Numbered from the stretch's first letter, positions 27,823-37,494 are shown. The stretch: DNA of 64,000 bases from Carbonatibacter sp965199245 (GCA_965199245.1 CBDAQP010000001.1:1127592-1191591); one strand, 5' to 3'. Program-made: numbers and translations. Notes: generated by a model from the letters alone, not told the origin.

Positions 27823-27889
27823 TAAACATACTCCTACGGATACATTAGAGAAATTCACCCAGTTAACAAGAAAAATTTGGGAATTTTAC

Positions 27890-27988
27890 GCATATAAGGT
27901 TATGCAAAGCTCTATTTCTGGCTATTATTGTGATATGGCATTGGGCAGGAGACGACCTATACCGGCAAAAATACCCGATTATACCCGA
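27890..27988 (-). promoter_or_regulatory. Candidate operator region upstream of Fic A
   Basis: Two features lie 70-165 bases before the start. One is a dyad, GCATA-TAAGGT-TATGC (27890-27905). The other, read on the gene strand, is two TCGGGTAT copies exactly 10 bp apart followed by CCGGTAT (27958-27988). Spacing by one helical turn suggests a protein-binding site. No promoter boxes could be fixed. Confidence 0.4.
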
Positions 27989-28069
27989 AACAGCAGCTGC
28001 CCCATCAGGCTGCTGTGATGTGTCGATCAACTCGCAGACATGCGAGGCCGCCAAGGTGTCGTTAAAGAG

Positions 28070-28275
28070 AGGCCCCACAGCCTGTGCTGCGTGGGCCTCC
28101 TTGCCCCGTCCAGCTCCTTTGATTGCCTATGGGGCTGGAGCTGCGTCCTGACAGGTGCCTGTCGGGACTGACGGGGTGGCTGGGATCAATCTTCAGCCTC
28201 GTCTTCACGGGACTGGCGTTTGATCTGCTGCTTTTGTCTGCGGACATTGACAAGGCTTGTGTCGATCATGTCTTT
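28070..28275 (-). other. 3' tail of an unidentified gene plus terminator-like hairpin
   Basis: A minus-strand frame cut by the IS630 end at 28275 encodes DTSLVNVRRQKQQIKRQSRE then DEAED and stops at 28186. It is followed by GC-rich hairpins, the last with arms AGGCCCAC / GTGGGGCCT (28098-28070) and a CTCTTTAA tail on the same strand. It looks like the end of a gene whose body was lost. No family recognised. The mirror copy lies at 60644-60849. Confidence 0.4.
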
Positions 28276-28463
28276 GATACCAATTCCTGAAAGTCAGAAC
28301 CCATGGGCCCATTTTCTGTATCCAATGGACCTGATTTTCGATGGTCTTTCGGTGAGGTTGTTCCATGCGTCACAACAGAGGGAAACGATCTGGTCCTGAA
28401 AGACGCGGTTTGACAGCCGGTTTTGTCGCAAATATTGCCAGACATTTTCGACCGGGGCCGCCC
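28275..28463 (-). mobile_element. IS630 3' end fragment
   Basis: Terminal ATACCAATTCC and the C-terminal transposase block (ENVWQYLRQNRLSNRVFQ, NLTERPSK) read leftward. It is joined at about 28463 to unrelated DNA (28464-28603) in which I recognise nothing beyond short frames. Confidence 0.8.
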
Positions 28464-28606
28464 ACGCGCAGCGTGCCGCAGATTTTCTGCACAGCCAACA
28501 GCCCCAACTTGACGAGTCCACGGAGGTTGCCGCGTAAGCGGCAATCCATGGCAGAGCAAAATTTTCGTCCACCCATCCTGGCGGACGAGCCCTTTTCAGG
28601 GTGAAA

Positions 28607-28720
28607 GTAAGCGAATTTCAGAAAAGCACCCCAAAGAAACCAAATTTCATTTTTTGTAAGCGTTTTTCATGAGATGATGGGCCGTTGACAAGATTTCACA
28701 AGGTGTAAGCGATTTTCATG
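28607..28720 (+). promoter_or_regulatory. Three direct repeats with exact 49-bp period before Fic B
   Basis: GTAAGCGAATTTCA at 28607, GTAAGCGTTTTTCATGAG at 28656 and GTAAGCGATTTTCATGGAG at 28705. Each starts 49 bases after the last. The third copy contains the Fic B start codon (ATG at 28718), so binding there would block translation start or early transcription. The core TAAGCG(A/T) is shared with the repeats before the third fic gene at 39653. Confidence 0.8.
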
Positions 28721-30265
28721 GAGCAAGCGGCAGAGCAACAGTTTTCAGGATCAGTCAGTGTTTTTCAGGAGAGTCGCCTTCCTGAAACCGCTTTGCCTGT
28801 CGGCTATTCTGCGCTGATCGACGCCTTTGCGCTGCATGTGCCGTTGCCCCTTACCCTATGTGCGATTGGTTCCCGACACAAAGTCTATGAAGCAGATGGG
28901 TGGCGCATCTACACGCCACGCCACGAACCGGCGGCAACGCTCGAAGGGCATCTGACCTTTGCTCTCAAATATGAAGGGCTTGATCTGGCCATCCTGAAAC
29001 GCCTGTTCCAGGCGATCCCTTCCGGCGGACTTGAAGCCATCATCAAATCCAAACCCAACAGTGCCTATATGCGCCGCGTCTGGTTTTTGTATGAATGGCT
29101 CCTCGGCCAAGAGCTCGACCTCCCGGATGCCAAGACCGGGACCTATGCCGAGATCATTGATCCCAAGCTGCAATGGGCCGTCAAAGGCGTAACCTCGACC
29201 CGGCACCGGGTGCGCAACAATCTACCCGGCTCCCCGGATTTTTGTCCGATGGTTCGCCGCACCGACAAGCTTACCCGTTTCACAGACATGAAGCTCGATG
29301 CGCAAGCCCATGCCGTTATTGGCAAAATATCCGGTGACATTCTGGCGCGCACGGCAGCCTTCTTGTTGCTCAAAGACTCCAAATCCAGCTACGCGATAGA
29401 AGGCGAAGCCCCGCCTCATGACCGTATCCAAAAATGGGGGAAAGCCATCGGCGAAGCTGGAAAGCACCCGCTCGATGAGGCCGAGTTTTTGCGTTTGCAA
29501 CAGATCGTCATCGGTAAAGACAACTGCTTTATCAGGATGGGTTTCCGCAACGAAGGCGGTTTCGTCGGCGAGCATGAACAAGGCACGCGTATGCCCCTGC
29601 CGGATCACATCAGCGCACGACACGAAGACCTGCCCGATCTGGTGCGCGGGCTGATCGCCTTCGATCATGATCATGCGCACGGGATCGATCCGGTGATCGC
29701 TGCGGCGATCCTGGCGTTCGGCTTTGTCTATATCCACCCTTTCGAGGACGGGAACGGGCGGATACATCGCTATTTGATCCACCATGTTTTGAGCGCACGC
29801 GTTTTCAACCCTCCGGGACTGGTCTTCCCAGTATCCGCCGCAATTTTGGATCGGATCGACGAGTATCGCCGCGTGTTAGAGAGCTATTCGGCGCGCTTGC
29901 TGCCACTGGTTGATTGGCAGCCAACGACGAAGATGAATGTCGAAGTTCTCAATGAGACAGGCGATTTCTATCGCTTCTTTGATGCGACCCCGCATGCGGA
30001 GTTCTTATTCGAATGCGTACAGCAGACCATTGAACATGATCTGCCCGAAGAAGCCGCCTTCCTGGAGCGCTACGATCAATTCCGCACGCAGGTTGAGAGC
30101 ATCGCCGAAATGCCCGCCTCTATGATCGACCTGCTGTTCAACTTTTTGAAACAAAATGATGGGCAACTCTCAAAGCGCGCCCGGTCAAAAGAATTCCATA
30201 TGCTGACGGACGACGAAGCCGCACGTTTCGGCGATCTTTACCAAGAGATTTTTGGCGACGATTGA
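28718..30265 (+). CDS. Fic-family protein with novel-looking N-terminal domain (Fic B)
   Basis: 515 residues. Residues 27-150 form a conserved-looking globular domain (LPVGYSALIDAFALHVPLP, RIYTPRHEPAATLEGHLTFA, FLYEWLLGQELDLPDA) that I know only from this Fic subfamily. The Fic core is HPFEDGNGRIHR (His340), a complete catalytic loop. SYAIEG (224-229) matches the inhibitory helix motif, so it should be a self-inhibited AMP-transferase. The C-terminal ~130 residues are helical and may recognise DNA or the target. The start is fixed by family length and by the ATG in the third upstream repeat, with AGG 14 bases before. No antitoxin gene accompanies it. An identical copy lies at 58654-60201. Confidence 0.9.
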   Translation: MEQAAEQQFSGSVSVFQESRLPETALPVGYSALIDAFALHVPLPLTLCAIGSRHKVYEADGWRIYTPRHEPAATLEGHLTFALKYEGLDLAILKRLFQAIPSGGLEAIIKSKPNSAYMRRVWFLYEWLLGQELDLPDAKTGTYAEIIDPKLQWAVKGVTSTRHRVRNNLPGSPDFCPMVRRTDKLTRFTDMKLDAQAHAVIGKISGDILARTAAFLLLKDSKSSYAIEGEAPPHDRIQKWGKAIGEAGKHPLDEAEFLRLQQIVIGKDNCFIRMGFRNEGGFVGEHEQGTRMPLPDHISARHEDLPDLVRGLIAFDHDHAHGIDPVIAAAILAFGFVYIHPFEDGNGRIHRYLIHHVLSARVFNPPGLVFPVSAAILDRIDEYRRVLESYSARLLPLVDWQPTTKMNVEVLNETGDFYRFFDATPHAEFLFECVQQTIEHDLPEEAAFLERYDQFRTQVESIAEMPASMIDLLFNFLKQNDGQLSKRARSKEFHMLTDDEAARFGDLYQEIFGDD

Positions 30266-30336
30266 TGGCATGAATAACGCAGCATCCGCCAAAGCTCATC
30301 TTCCATTGAATGCGCGTCGGCGGATGCGGGTCGCTT

Positions 30337-31423
30337 ATACCAATTCCATAAAATAAAGACTTGCTGGACCTGGCGCGTGAGCAGATTCTGTGATTCAAGG
30401 AAGGACACAGTTTTGGAGATTTGTCATGGGTCAGCCCCTTCCCCTGCGTCAGGATGATGACGCATCCCGTCTTCGCCGCCTTCTCAACAGATTCGAACCA
30501 GACGCGCCGCTTGCCTGCCCTTGCGGTCATCTCTGATGGCGGCAGTCGCAGTGAAGCCGCGCGGCGTTGGTCGTCAAATTGTTCGTGATTGGGTGTTGCG
30601 TTTCAATGCAGAAGGTCCGGACGGTCTTTTGCAACGTTCGGGAAGCGGTCGACCGGCCAGGTTGAATGGGGCCCGGCTTGCTGCCCTGATTGCCCGCGTT
30701 GAAACAGGGCCATTGCCTGCTAGTGGCTATGGGAGGACTATCGCCTCAGTATCAGCGAAAGTTGCCTGAGTGCCACCTTGCGCAAACACGGATACAGAAA
30801 ACTGACAGCGCGACCGCGTCATCATGGCCAGAACGGGGATGAGATTGACACATTTAAAAAAACTTCCCCCCCGAAATAGCCTCCCTGCACGCCAGAATTG
30901 GTCCGGCTGTCCCGCTGGACATCCGGTGGCAGGATGAGGCGCGTGTTGGCCAGAAGAACAGCATCACCCGGCGTTGGGCCAAACAGGGCACACGGCCTGT
31001 GGCAGCAAAAGACCAGCGCACAAAATCTGCCTGGATATTCGGGGCGATCTGCCCCGCCCGGGGGGGCCGCGCTTGTCCTGCCGCGCTGTGATACACGCGG
31101 GATGCAGGGGCACCTGGAAGAGATATCGTCACAGCCGGTTCCCATGCTGTCATTATCCTTGACAAGGCGGGCTGGCACACCACCGGCAAACTGGATATCC
31201 CGGACAATATCACCCTGTTGCCGCCACGCAGCCCTGAACTCAATCCCGTCGAAAATGTCTGGCAATATTTGCGACAAAACCGGCTGTCAAACCGCGTCTT
31301 TCAGGACCAGATCGTTTCCCTCTGTTGTGACGCATGGAACAACCTCACCGAAAGACCATCGAAAATCAGGTCCATTGGATACAGAAAATGGGCACATGGG
31401 TTCTGAATTATGAAAATTGGTAT
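30337..31423 (+). mobile_element. IS630-type element, decayed
   Basis: Ends ATACCAATTCC (30337) and TTGGTAT (31417-31423). The rightward transposase is in shifted frames with the same blocks as the copy at 24733, including AAGQARPPRAG-region homologues and ENVWQYLRQNRLSNRVF. Some stretches differ: NPVENVW is kept here as SPELNPVENVWQYL, the ancestral motif. Its left end is the inner boundary of the large inverted repeat. Confidence 0.88.
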
Positions 31424-31497
31424 AAGAGAATAAAGGGCACAAAGAACACCCACAACACAAGATAAACGAGGCGGATGAGAACGGGATGACTCATCGC

Positions 31498-32124
31498 TCA
31501 GGCGTGGCTTTTGTGGTCGCGGTATTCGGCGAGACCCTGTTTTAAAATCTGCACGGCAGAGGATAAAAACAGCGTTGCCATAACTGTAGCAACGGCGAGG
31601 TCGGGCCAGCCGCTGTTGGTTCCCCAGACACCGGCGGCGGCAATCATGACAATGACATTGCTGATAGCATCATTACGCGAGCAGAGCCAGACTGAACGCA
31701 CATTGGCATCACCGTTTTTGTAACGGACAAGCAACAAAACCGACAGCAAGTTTGCGACCAGAGCCAAAAAACCGATGGCCCCCATAATTGGCGCAGAGGG
31801 AACCCCCAGCACAATAATCTGCCAGGCTGTGGCCCCCAGAACCCAAACCCCCATGAACAGTAGGCTGATGCCTTTGAGCAAGGCCGCGCGCGCCCGTGTT
31901 GACAGCGTACAACCAATCACAGCAAGCGACAGCCCATAGGTCATGGTATCACCAAAAAAATCAAGCGCGTCGGCTTGCAAAGCCTGTGACCCCGCCAAAT
32001 GCCCCGCCGTCATTTCAACCGCAAACATTAGCGCATTGATTGCAATCACCAACCAGAGTCTGCGCTTATAGTCTTTTGACATGCCGTCAAAACGGGCGTT
32101 GTGTGTGCAACCGCATCCTGCCAT
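31498..32124 (-). CDS. Cation diffusion facilitator (CDF) metal efflux protein
   Basis: 208 residues, starting MAGCGCTHNARFDGMSKDYK, where the CxC and His could bind metal. Membrane segments follow: LWLVIAINALMFAVEMTAG, then YGLSLAVIG, LLFMGVWVLGA, MGAIGFLALVANLLSVLLL and VIVMIAAAGVWG. The paired HD/DD metal motif of CDF proteins appears as LQADALDFFGDT (first site) and CSRNDAISNV (second), both with Asp at the expected place. It lacks the long cytoplasmic C-terminal domain, as in the short CDF group. Such proteins export Zn, Co or Cd in exchange for protons. A MerR-type regulator is encoded divergently with a typical stretched promoter between them. The metal is not determinable. Confidence 0.88.
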   Translation of the reverse strand: MAGCGCTHNARFDGMSKDYKRRLWLVIAINALMFAVEMTAGHLAGSQALQADALDFFGDTMTYGLSLAVIGCTLSTRARAALLKGISLLFMGVWVLGATAWQIIVLGVPSAPIMGAIGFLALVANLLSVLLLVRYKNGDANVRSVWLCSRNDAISNVIVMIAAAGVWGTNSGWPDLAVATVMATLFLSSAVQILKQGLAEYRDHKSHA

Positions 32125-32179
32125 TGTTGTGATCTCCGTGTTGCCTTAGTGTCCTTTGTCTTGTCATCAAGATTTTTTG

Positions 32180-32210
32180 AGGATAAAACCTCTAGTAGCT
32201 AGAGCATCAA
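32180..32210 (-). promoter_or_regulatory. MerR-type stretched promoter and operator for the CDF gene
   Basis: On the minus strand: -35 TTGATG (32210-32205), a 19-base spacer and -10 TATCCT (32185-32180). The spacer carries the dyad CTCTAGCTACTAGAG (32204-32190). A 19-bp spacer with a dyad between the boxes is the hallmark of promoters activated by MerR-family proteins through DNA untwisting. The merR gene at 32238 reads away from it. Confidence 0.8.
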
Positions 32211-32237
32211 GAAAAAAATTGAGGAAAAATTTGACCC

Positions 32238-32654
32238 ATGATGACGATTGGCTTTCTCTCGCGCGACTCGGGTGTGAAGGTAGCGACAATTCGCTATTAT
32301 GAACAGATTGGCTTGTTGGAAGAGGCAGAGCGCACAGCCGGGAATCAGCGACGCTATCCGGCGGCGGCCCTCGCGCGGTTGCGTTTTATTCGTCATGCCC
32401 GCGATCTGGGCTTATCGCTGGAGCAGATCAGGGAGATGGTCGCTTTGAACGATCATCCCGACCGCTCCTGTGCAGAGGCCCATTCTATCGCGCAGACTCA
32501 CCTTGCCGATATTCGTGACCGCTTGCGGCGATTACAGGCTCTCGAACGTGAACTCGTCCGAATTTCCGGGGTCTGCGACCAAAAAACAGTTGGAACCTGT
32601 CGTATTCTTTCGGTGATTTCCGACCATGCACTCTGCGCCGGGGATCACCATTAA
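32238..32654 (+). CDS. MerR-family metal-responsive regulator
   Basis: 138 residues. The N-terminal MerR HTH is IGFLSRDSGVKVATIRYYEQ with the wing GNQRRYP. A coiled-coil dimer helix follows (AQTHLADIRDRLRRLQALER). The metal-loop region includes Cys near residue 79 (DRSCAEAH), Cys near 112 (SGVCDQ) and the tail TVGTCRILSVI, with Cys near 120. This arrangement resembles the ZntR/CadR/CueR-like branch. It is divergent from the CDF exporter and most likely activates it when metal binds. Two adjacent ATGs (32238, 32241) are possible starts. The stop overlaps the convergent permease gene by 4 bases. Confidence 0.9.
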   Translation: MMTIGFLSRDSGVKVATIRYYEQIGLLEEAERTAGNQRRYPAAALARLRFIRHARDLGLSLEQIREMVALNDHPDRSCAEAHSIAQTHLADIRDRLRRLQALERELVRISGVCDQKTVGTCRILSVISDHALCAGDHH

Positions 32655-35219
32655 CGATTGCGGAGCAGGGTAAGAGGACGCTGTTTCAGTGCGAACCAGG
32701 TCCCAATATAGCCAAAGGCCAAAGCGCAGGCGAGGCCGACGAGCGGGACGAGGATCATCACAGAAGCGTTGAGAACAAAATCCAGTTTGAAAAGAGCCGT
32801 GGTGATGACCCATGCCGCGATTGTCCCCGTCACGGTGGCGAGCAGGGCGGCGATGAGGCCCAGCAGGCCAAATTCAACCAAAAAGACAAGGGCAAGGCTT
32901 TTGCGTGACGCACCCAAGACTTTGAGAACAACGGCATCATAGACGCGCTGTTGGTTGCTGGCGGCAATGGCCCCACCAAGAACGAATACCCCGACAATGA
33001 CAGTCAGGCTGGACATGGCCCGCAAGACAAGGGAAATGTGATTAAAAACTTCGCCAAAGGCTCCGAGGGCTTCCTTGACGCGCACAGAAGAAATATTTTG
33101 GAATCGGTCTGTTAGGATAATTTCCAGCTCGTCTTCGATGTCCGGACGTGTTTTGACCGTGGCAATGTGTGTCTGTGGGGCTTGTGATAGCAGGCCCGGT
33201 GAAAAGATCATGACAAAATTGATTTGTAAGCCGCGCCAGTCAATTCGGCGACTGTTGGCGATTGTGGCACTCACTTGACGCCCGAGAATATTGAGGCCCA
33301 GGCTGTCCCCGATCTCTAGTCCCAATCCCTGCATCACCCGCTCATCAAGTGACAGCAATGGCGGGCCGTCGTAGTCAGGGGGCCACCAGCTACCTCGACT
33401 CAGATTTGTTCCCGCAGGCATATCAGCCGACCAGGTTAACCCGCGATCACTGCGAAAAATCCACGCGATGTCTTCTGGAATATCAAAACTTTCGGGTGCA
33501 CGGTCGTTGATGGCGGTGATGCGTCCGCGTAACATAGGAACGCGCTCGAATGATTCGACCCCTTCCATTGTGGTGACAATGCGGTCAAATTCGCTGACTT
33601 GTGCGGGCTGAATATCGATAAAGTAAAAACCCGGGGCTTCTTCGGGCAGGCTTTGGTTCAGGGCGTGACGGACATTGCTGTCCAGCAGGGCCATCAAAAC
33701 CAGAACGCTTAGACCTGTGCCGACGGACACCAAAATTGTCGTGGTGGGTGCACCCGGGCGACCGGGATTGGACAGGGCGGTGCGAATAGCCGGATTTGTT
33801 ATCTTTACCCGCCGCTGTGCCTGCCGTCTAACAAGATGTCCTGCCAGACGATAAAGAGCGAATAGAACCAAAATGCCAACGAATGCTCCGCCTGCAATGC
33901 GGAGGTCGCGGACAAGAGCCAAGCTAACCGTCATAAGAGCCAGCACACAGAAAACAATGCACAACAGGATTTTTTTGCTGGGTCGTCCACTCAGAGGTGC
34001 GCTCATATCACGAAAAAGTCGCGCGGGTCGAACCTGTCCGGCGCAGGCGGTGGCGTGGAGTGAAAAAATCAGCACCGTTAAAAGACCCACAACGGCTGCA
34101 ATGACCAGAGGCCAGACAAAAATATCGCTGGCGAGTGACCAGTTAAACAAATTTTGGGTAAGGGCGGCCCCCATTGCAGGGGTGATGGCCCCAACGATGA
34201 TGCCCCCCGCAATCCCCAAAAAGGACAGGCCCAGAATCTGAATCAGGCAGGTTTTGATAATAAAGCCACTGTCGGCCCCCAAGACACTTGAGAGTTGCGA
34301 GTGTGGCGACCTTGCGATCAAGGTGGCTTTTGACACCGGAGGCCATGCCAACCCCACCGACCAAGAGTGTTGCCAATCCGGTAAGGGTGAGGTAATCGCC
34401 AATAATCGCAATAAAGCGAGTGATCCCTGCCGCTGCGCCCCCTGATTCGCGCAGACGCCATCCCGCATCGGGAAAACGCGCTTCAAGCTCGCGTTTAAAG
34501 GACTCGAGGGTGCTGTTGCCGTGCAACAGCAGACGATAATCATAGCGAATGAGACTCCCGGGCTGAATCAACCCACTGTTTTCAAGGCTCTCATCCGCAA
34601 CGATGACAGAACTGGCAAAGGCAAAGGCACGGGAATTGAGGTCAGGCTGTTTCAGCAGACGGGCACGAATGCGATAGCGGGTTTCACCGATTAGAACGCT
34701 GTCTCCCACCGCACGACCCAGTTTATTCAAAAGGTTTTGCGGCGCAATCACTCCCCACTCTCCCGCGCGAAAGGCGAGGGCCTCTGTCACGGTGGTTGCC
34801 TCTTTCTGTTTGCCTTCCCCCAAGAGTTCAACTTGTCCGATGAGGGGATAGGCGGTATCGACCCCGCGCAATTCAATCATACTCCGCTTGCCGCCCTGTT
34901 CCGGGGTGCGGGCCATAGCGGTCATCTCCCGTACGCGGGTGAGGCGGGCGCGACGTGCGAGCCAGTTGATCTGTTGCTCTGTTGCGGGTTGGTGAACAAG
35001 CTGGAGGGCAAGATCACCGCCGAGCAGACGGCGACCATCATTTTTCAACCCCTGTTCCACCGCAGCGGACAGCGACCCAACCGCAGCAATTGCAGCAACG
35101 CCCAAAAAGAGACAGGCCAAAAGCAGACGAAACCCCCGCAGGCCCCCGCGCAGTTCACGCAGGGCAAAGACAAAAGCCATAAAGGTTGGCGGGCCTTGAC
35201 GCAGAGGTGCAAAGGTCAC
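32651..35219 (-). pseudogene. YbbP-like ABC transporter permease (FtsX/MacB type), one-base frameshift
   Basis: The 5' part (35219 to about 34290) encodes MAFVFALRELRGGLRGFRLL then LLACLFLGVAAIAAVGSLSA and a large extracytoplasmic domain. It then reaches a FtsX segment ending HLDRKVATLATLK. One extra base near 34290 (AAG-T-GTC) shifts the frame; the family sequence resumes as VLGADSGFIIKTC in the downstream frame and continues to 32651 with further transmembrane segments (VLKVLGASRKSLALVFLVEF). The combined product of about 850 residues matches YbbP-like permeases that pair with YbbA-type ATPases. The shift may be a real lesion, a slippage site or a sequence error. The ATPase gene upstream is intact. 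Confidence 0.85.
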
Positions 35220-35222
35220 GAC

Positions 35223-35924
35223 TTAGCCCCCCCGATCACTGTCGGCCGTGATGCGCCCGTCGCACAGCGTAAGGGTGCGTTGACAACGGCGGGCGAGGGT
35301 TGGGTCATGTGTAATCAAAATCAAGGTTGTCTTGTGGCGGATCTGGAGTGTGAACAACAGCTCTGTAATCCGTGCGCCCGTTGCACTATCGAGGTTCCCT
35401 GTTGGTTCATCTGCCAGCAGAACGGCAGGTTCTGTGGCAAAGGCCCGGGCCAGGGCCACGCGCTGTTTTTCCCCGCCAGAAAGCTGGGCGGGCAGGTGGC
35501 CTGTCCGGTGGGCAAGACCGACGTCGTCCAGGCATTGTTCAGCCCGCCTCAAACTGTTCTTGCGTCCTGCGAAATCCAATGGCACGGCCACATTTTCGCG
35601 TGCGCTCAGTGTGGGAATCAGGTGAAAGTCCTGAAAAACAATCCCGATGTGATCGCGGCGAAAGGCTGCGAGTGCATCCTCGTCCATTTCTCCGGGGCGA
35701 TGGCCAGCGACGCAAAGTTGACCGCTTGTGGGGGCTTCGAGTCCGGCGATCAGCATCATCAGCGATGTTTTCCCTGACCCGGATGGCCCGACGACAGAGA
35801 CCGTCTGTCCTGCTGGAATATCCAGCGTCATGTCCCGGAGAATAGTGATTGTCTCTGTTGTCCGGTCGGGGGTTGCCTGACGACTGTAGCAAATATTTTC
35901 AAGTGAAATGAGTGCGGCGGTCAT
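35223..35924 (-). CDS. ABC transporter ATP-binding protein, YbbA/LolD type
   Basis: 233 residues from the ATG at 35924 (GGAAGAG 6 bases before). Walker A GPSGSGKTSLM, Q-loop FQDFHLIPTLSARENV, signature QLSGGEKQRVALARA, Walker B LLADEPTGNLDS and the switch HDP are all present. This is the LolD/MacB/YbbA class that drives FtsX-fold permeases rather than classic import. The gap to the downstream permease is 3 bases. A GDSL esterase is divergent. The ybbA-ybbP pair next to tesA is a conserved arrangement, though its physiological substrate is not settled. Alone it would hydrolyse ATP without a partner if the permease frameshift is real. Confidence 0.93.
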   Translation of the reverse strand: MTAALISLENICYSRQATPDRTTETITILRDMTLDIPAGQTVSVVGPSGSGKTSLMMLIAGLEAPTSGQLCVAGHRPGEMDEDALAAFRRDHIGIVFQDFHLIPTLSARENVAVPLDFAGRKNSLRRAEQCLDDVGLAHRTGHLPAQLSGGEKQRVALARAFATEPAVLLADEPTGNLDSATGARITELLFTLQIRHKTTLILITHDPTLARRCQRTLTLCDGRITADSDRGG

Positions 35925-36064
35925 CTGTTCTCTTCCAGCGAAAAGAGGGCAAAGGCGATAAAGCAGTTGTGCAATTCCACCAGATATAGGAAGGAGAAGA
36001 GAAGGTATCAATTCACCGCATCTGTTTTATTTGTGGTCAGGCTTTTCTGCGGGAGTGATGTTTC

Positions 36065-36730
36065 ATGTCGGTATCTTTTTTGTCGCGGTTTTCTTTTCAG
36101 TCCTTTCTCTCCCTTTGTACTGTTCTGGCGATTTTGGGTTTTCTTCTCGCGGGAACAGCGCAAGCGCGACTTTTTCGCCTGATGGTTTTTGGCGATTCCC
36201 TGGTTCATGGCTATGGCTTGCCGCGTGGACAATCCTTTCCCGATCAGTTGCAGGGTCGGTTGGATGCGGCAGGCCATGCGGTGGAGGTGATCAATGCCGG
36301 AAATTCTGGTGATACAACGGCGGCAGGTTTGGCCCGTGTGGACTGGGCCCTGGCAGATCGCCCTGATCTGGTGATTGTTGTGCTGGGGGCCAATGACAGC
36401 CTGCGCGGCCTTGACCCTGCACAGACCCGTCGCAATCTCCGTGCGCTCCTCGCCCGCTTTCAGCACGCAGGTGTAAAGATTTTGCTGGCGGGGATGCAGG
36501 CCCCGCGTAATCTGGGCGCAGACTATGTCCGGAATTTTGATCGCCTCTATCCCGAACTGGCGCACGAGGCTGGACTCGCCTTCTATCCCTTTTTTCTCGC
36601 AGGTGTTGCACTGGTGCGCAACCTGAACCAGGCCGATGGTATTCACCCCAACGCCGCCGGGGTCAAAAAAATCACAGAACAGATTCTGCCAACGCTTCTG
36701 CCGCTCTTGCCTCCTCAACCCACGTCTTGA
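36065..36730 (+). CDS. tesA: TesA-like GDSL/SGNH esterase (lysophospholipase/arylesterase)
   Basis: 221 residues with an N-terminal signal peptide (SFLSLCTVLAILGFLLAG, cleavage near AQA, residue 33), so periplasmic. SGNH blocks are complete: FGDSLVHGYG (catalytic Ser), NAGNSGDTT (Gly), LGANDSLRG (Asn) and DGIHPNAAG (Asp and His). TesA enzymes hydrolyse acyl-CoA thioesters, lysophospholipids and aryl esters. The ATG at 36065 has GGGAG upstream. It is divergent from the ybbA-like ATPase gene, as in many proteobacteria. Start and family are well supported. Confidence 0.92.
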   Translation: MSVSFLSRFSFQSFLSLCTVLAILGFLLAGTAQARLFRLMVFGDSLVHGYGLPRGQSFPDQLQGRLDAAGHAVEVINAGNSGDTTAAGLARVDWALADRPDLVIVVLGANDSLRGLDPAQTRRNLRALLARFQHAGVKILLAGMQAPRNLGADYVRNFDRLYPELAHEAGLAFYPFFLAGVALVRNLNQADGIHPNAAGVKKITEQILPTLLPLLPPQPTS

Positions 36731-36847
36731 GGCATGGAAAGTCGCGTTTAAAAAAAATTTGTCAATAAACATAATTCCTTGACAATTTTCCCGCGTTGTA
36801 TTCATTTCCTGGCAGAATATGAGCGGTCGGCCTTACAAGGGTCGGCT

Positions 36848-37015
36848 ATGAAAAAAATCGTTCGCGCTATATTGGCTCCTCTAAATTTACAATTATGCCG
36901 TAAATCGGATTTTGATTATGCTGTTGAGCGTTTAGAATCATACGATAGACTATTTGAAAATAATTGCTTTTTTTCATCTCAAATTAAGCTGATCCCGTTT
37001 ATTCGGATAGTTTGA
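36848..37015 (+). pseudogene. FkbM-type methyltransferase, 5' fragment
   Basis: ATG at 36848 with AAGGG upstream. The frame MKKIVRAILAPLNLQLCRKS then DYAVERLESYDRLFENN resembles the amphipathic N-terminus of FkbM-type methyltransferases. It runs into unrelated DNA and stops at 37015. The matching C-terminal part lies at 43861-44426 on the same strand, 6.8 kb away across a stack of IS elements. The assignment of this fragment rests on that pairing and on the N-terminal style, so it is less sure than the 3' part. Confidence 0.6.
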
Positions 37016-37084
37016 CGGCTTTGCCAAGGTGTATTCCGTTCAGTGATCATTCCGCTAGAATCCTGTTTATCAGATTTCCTTGCT

Positions 37085-37493
37085 GTTGTTAAGCCTGTGG
37101 GGATGTGGGCAAGGCGATAGCCTTGTCCATCATATCCACAGGCGCGGTTTCGCCGTAAGCTTCCGCCGGCGTTCGGTCGCCGGGGGCCGAATGGGGCCGC
37201 CCGGTGTTGTAGAAGCCGATCCAATCTGCGATGACCCGTTCGGCGTGGAAGCCGTCGGTCAGCTCATGCAGATGCACCTTGAGCGAGCGCGTTCGATGAA
37301 GATGTTGTCCATGCACCGGTCGCGACCGTCCATGGAGATCGCCACCCCGGCATCCTTGAGGGCTCCTGTGAAGTCGAAGCTGGTGAACCGGCTGCCCTGG
37401 TCGGTGTTGAAGATGTCGGGCTTGCCGTAAGTGCCGGGCACCTCATCCAGGGCCGCGACGCAGAACCGGGCGTCCATGGTGTTCGACAGTCGT
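37085..37493 (-). mobile_element. IS3-family transposase remnant
   Basis: Leftward frames carry the OrfB integrase-core C-terminus: YGKPDIFNTDQGSRFTSFDF, GVAISMDGRDRCMDNIFIER, LHELTDGFHAERVIADWIGF, YNTGRPHSAPGDRTPAEAY. A frameshift splits the block near 37290. The N-terminal half and OrfA are absent. It directly abuts the IS630 remnant at 37495. Confidence 0.85.
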
Positions 37494-37494
37494 C

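Larger units (their letters stand above)
24919..30343. repeat. Left arm of a >5.4 kb inverted repeat
   Basis: Every position x here corresponds to 88919-x on the opposite strand at 58576-64000. All translated frames compared between the arms, coding and non-coding, are identical, implying near-perfect identity. The inner boundary is sharp: identity ends at 30343, inside the ACCAA of an IS630 end. The outer boundary is hidden because the window ends. Contents: IS630, truncated hsdM, two fic genes, an IS630 fragment. Confidence 0.95.

Noticed and set aside
29134..29785. Long reverse frame inside Fic B (187 residues)
   Set aside because: Antisense shadow of the Fic coding sequence in GC-rich codons; no start signal or similarity.
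36779..36784. TTGACA as a -35 box before the FkbM fragment
   Set aside because: No acceptable -10 sequence at 16-18 bases spacing.
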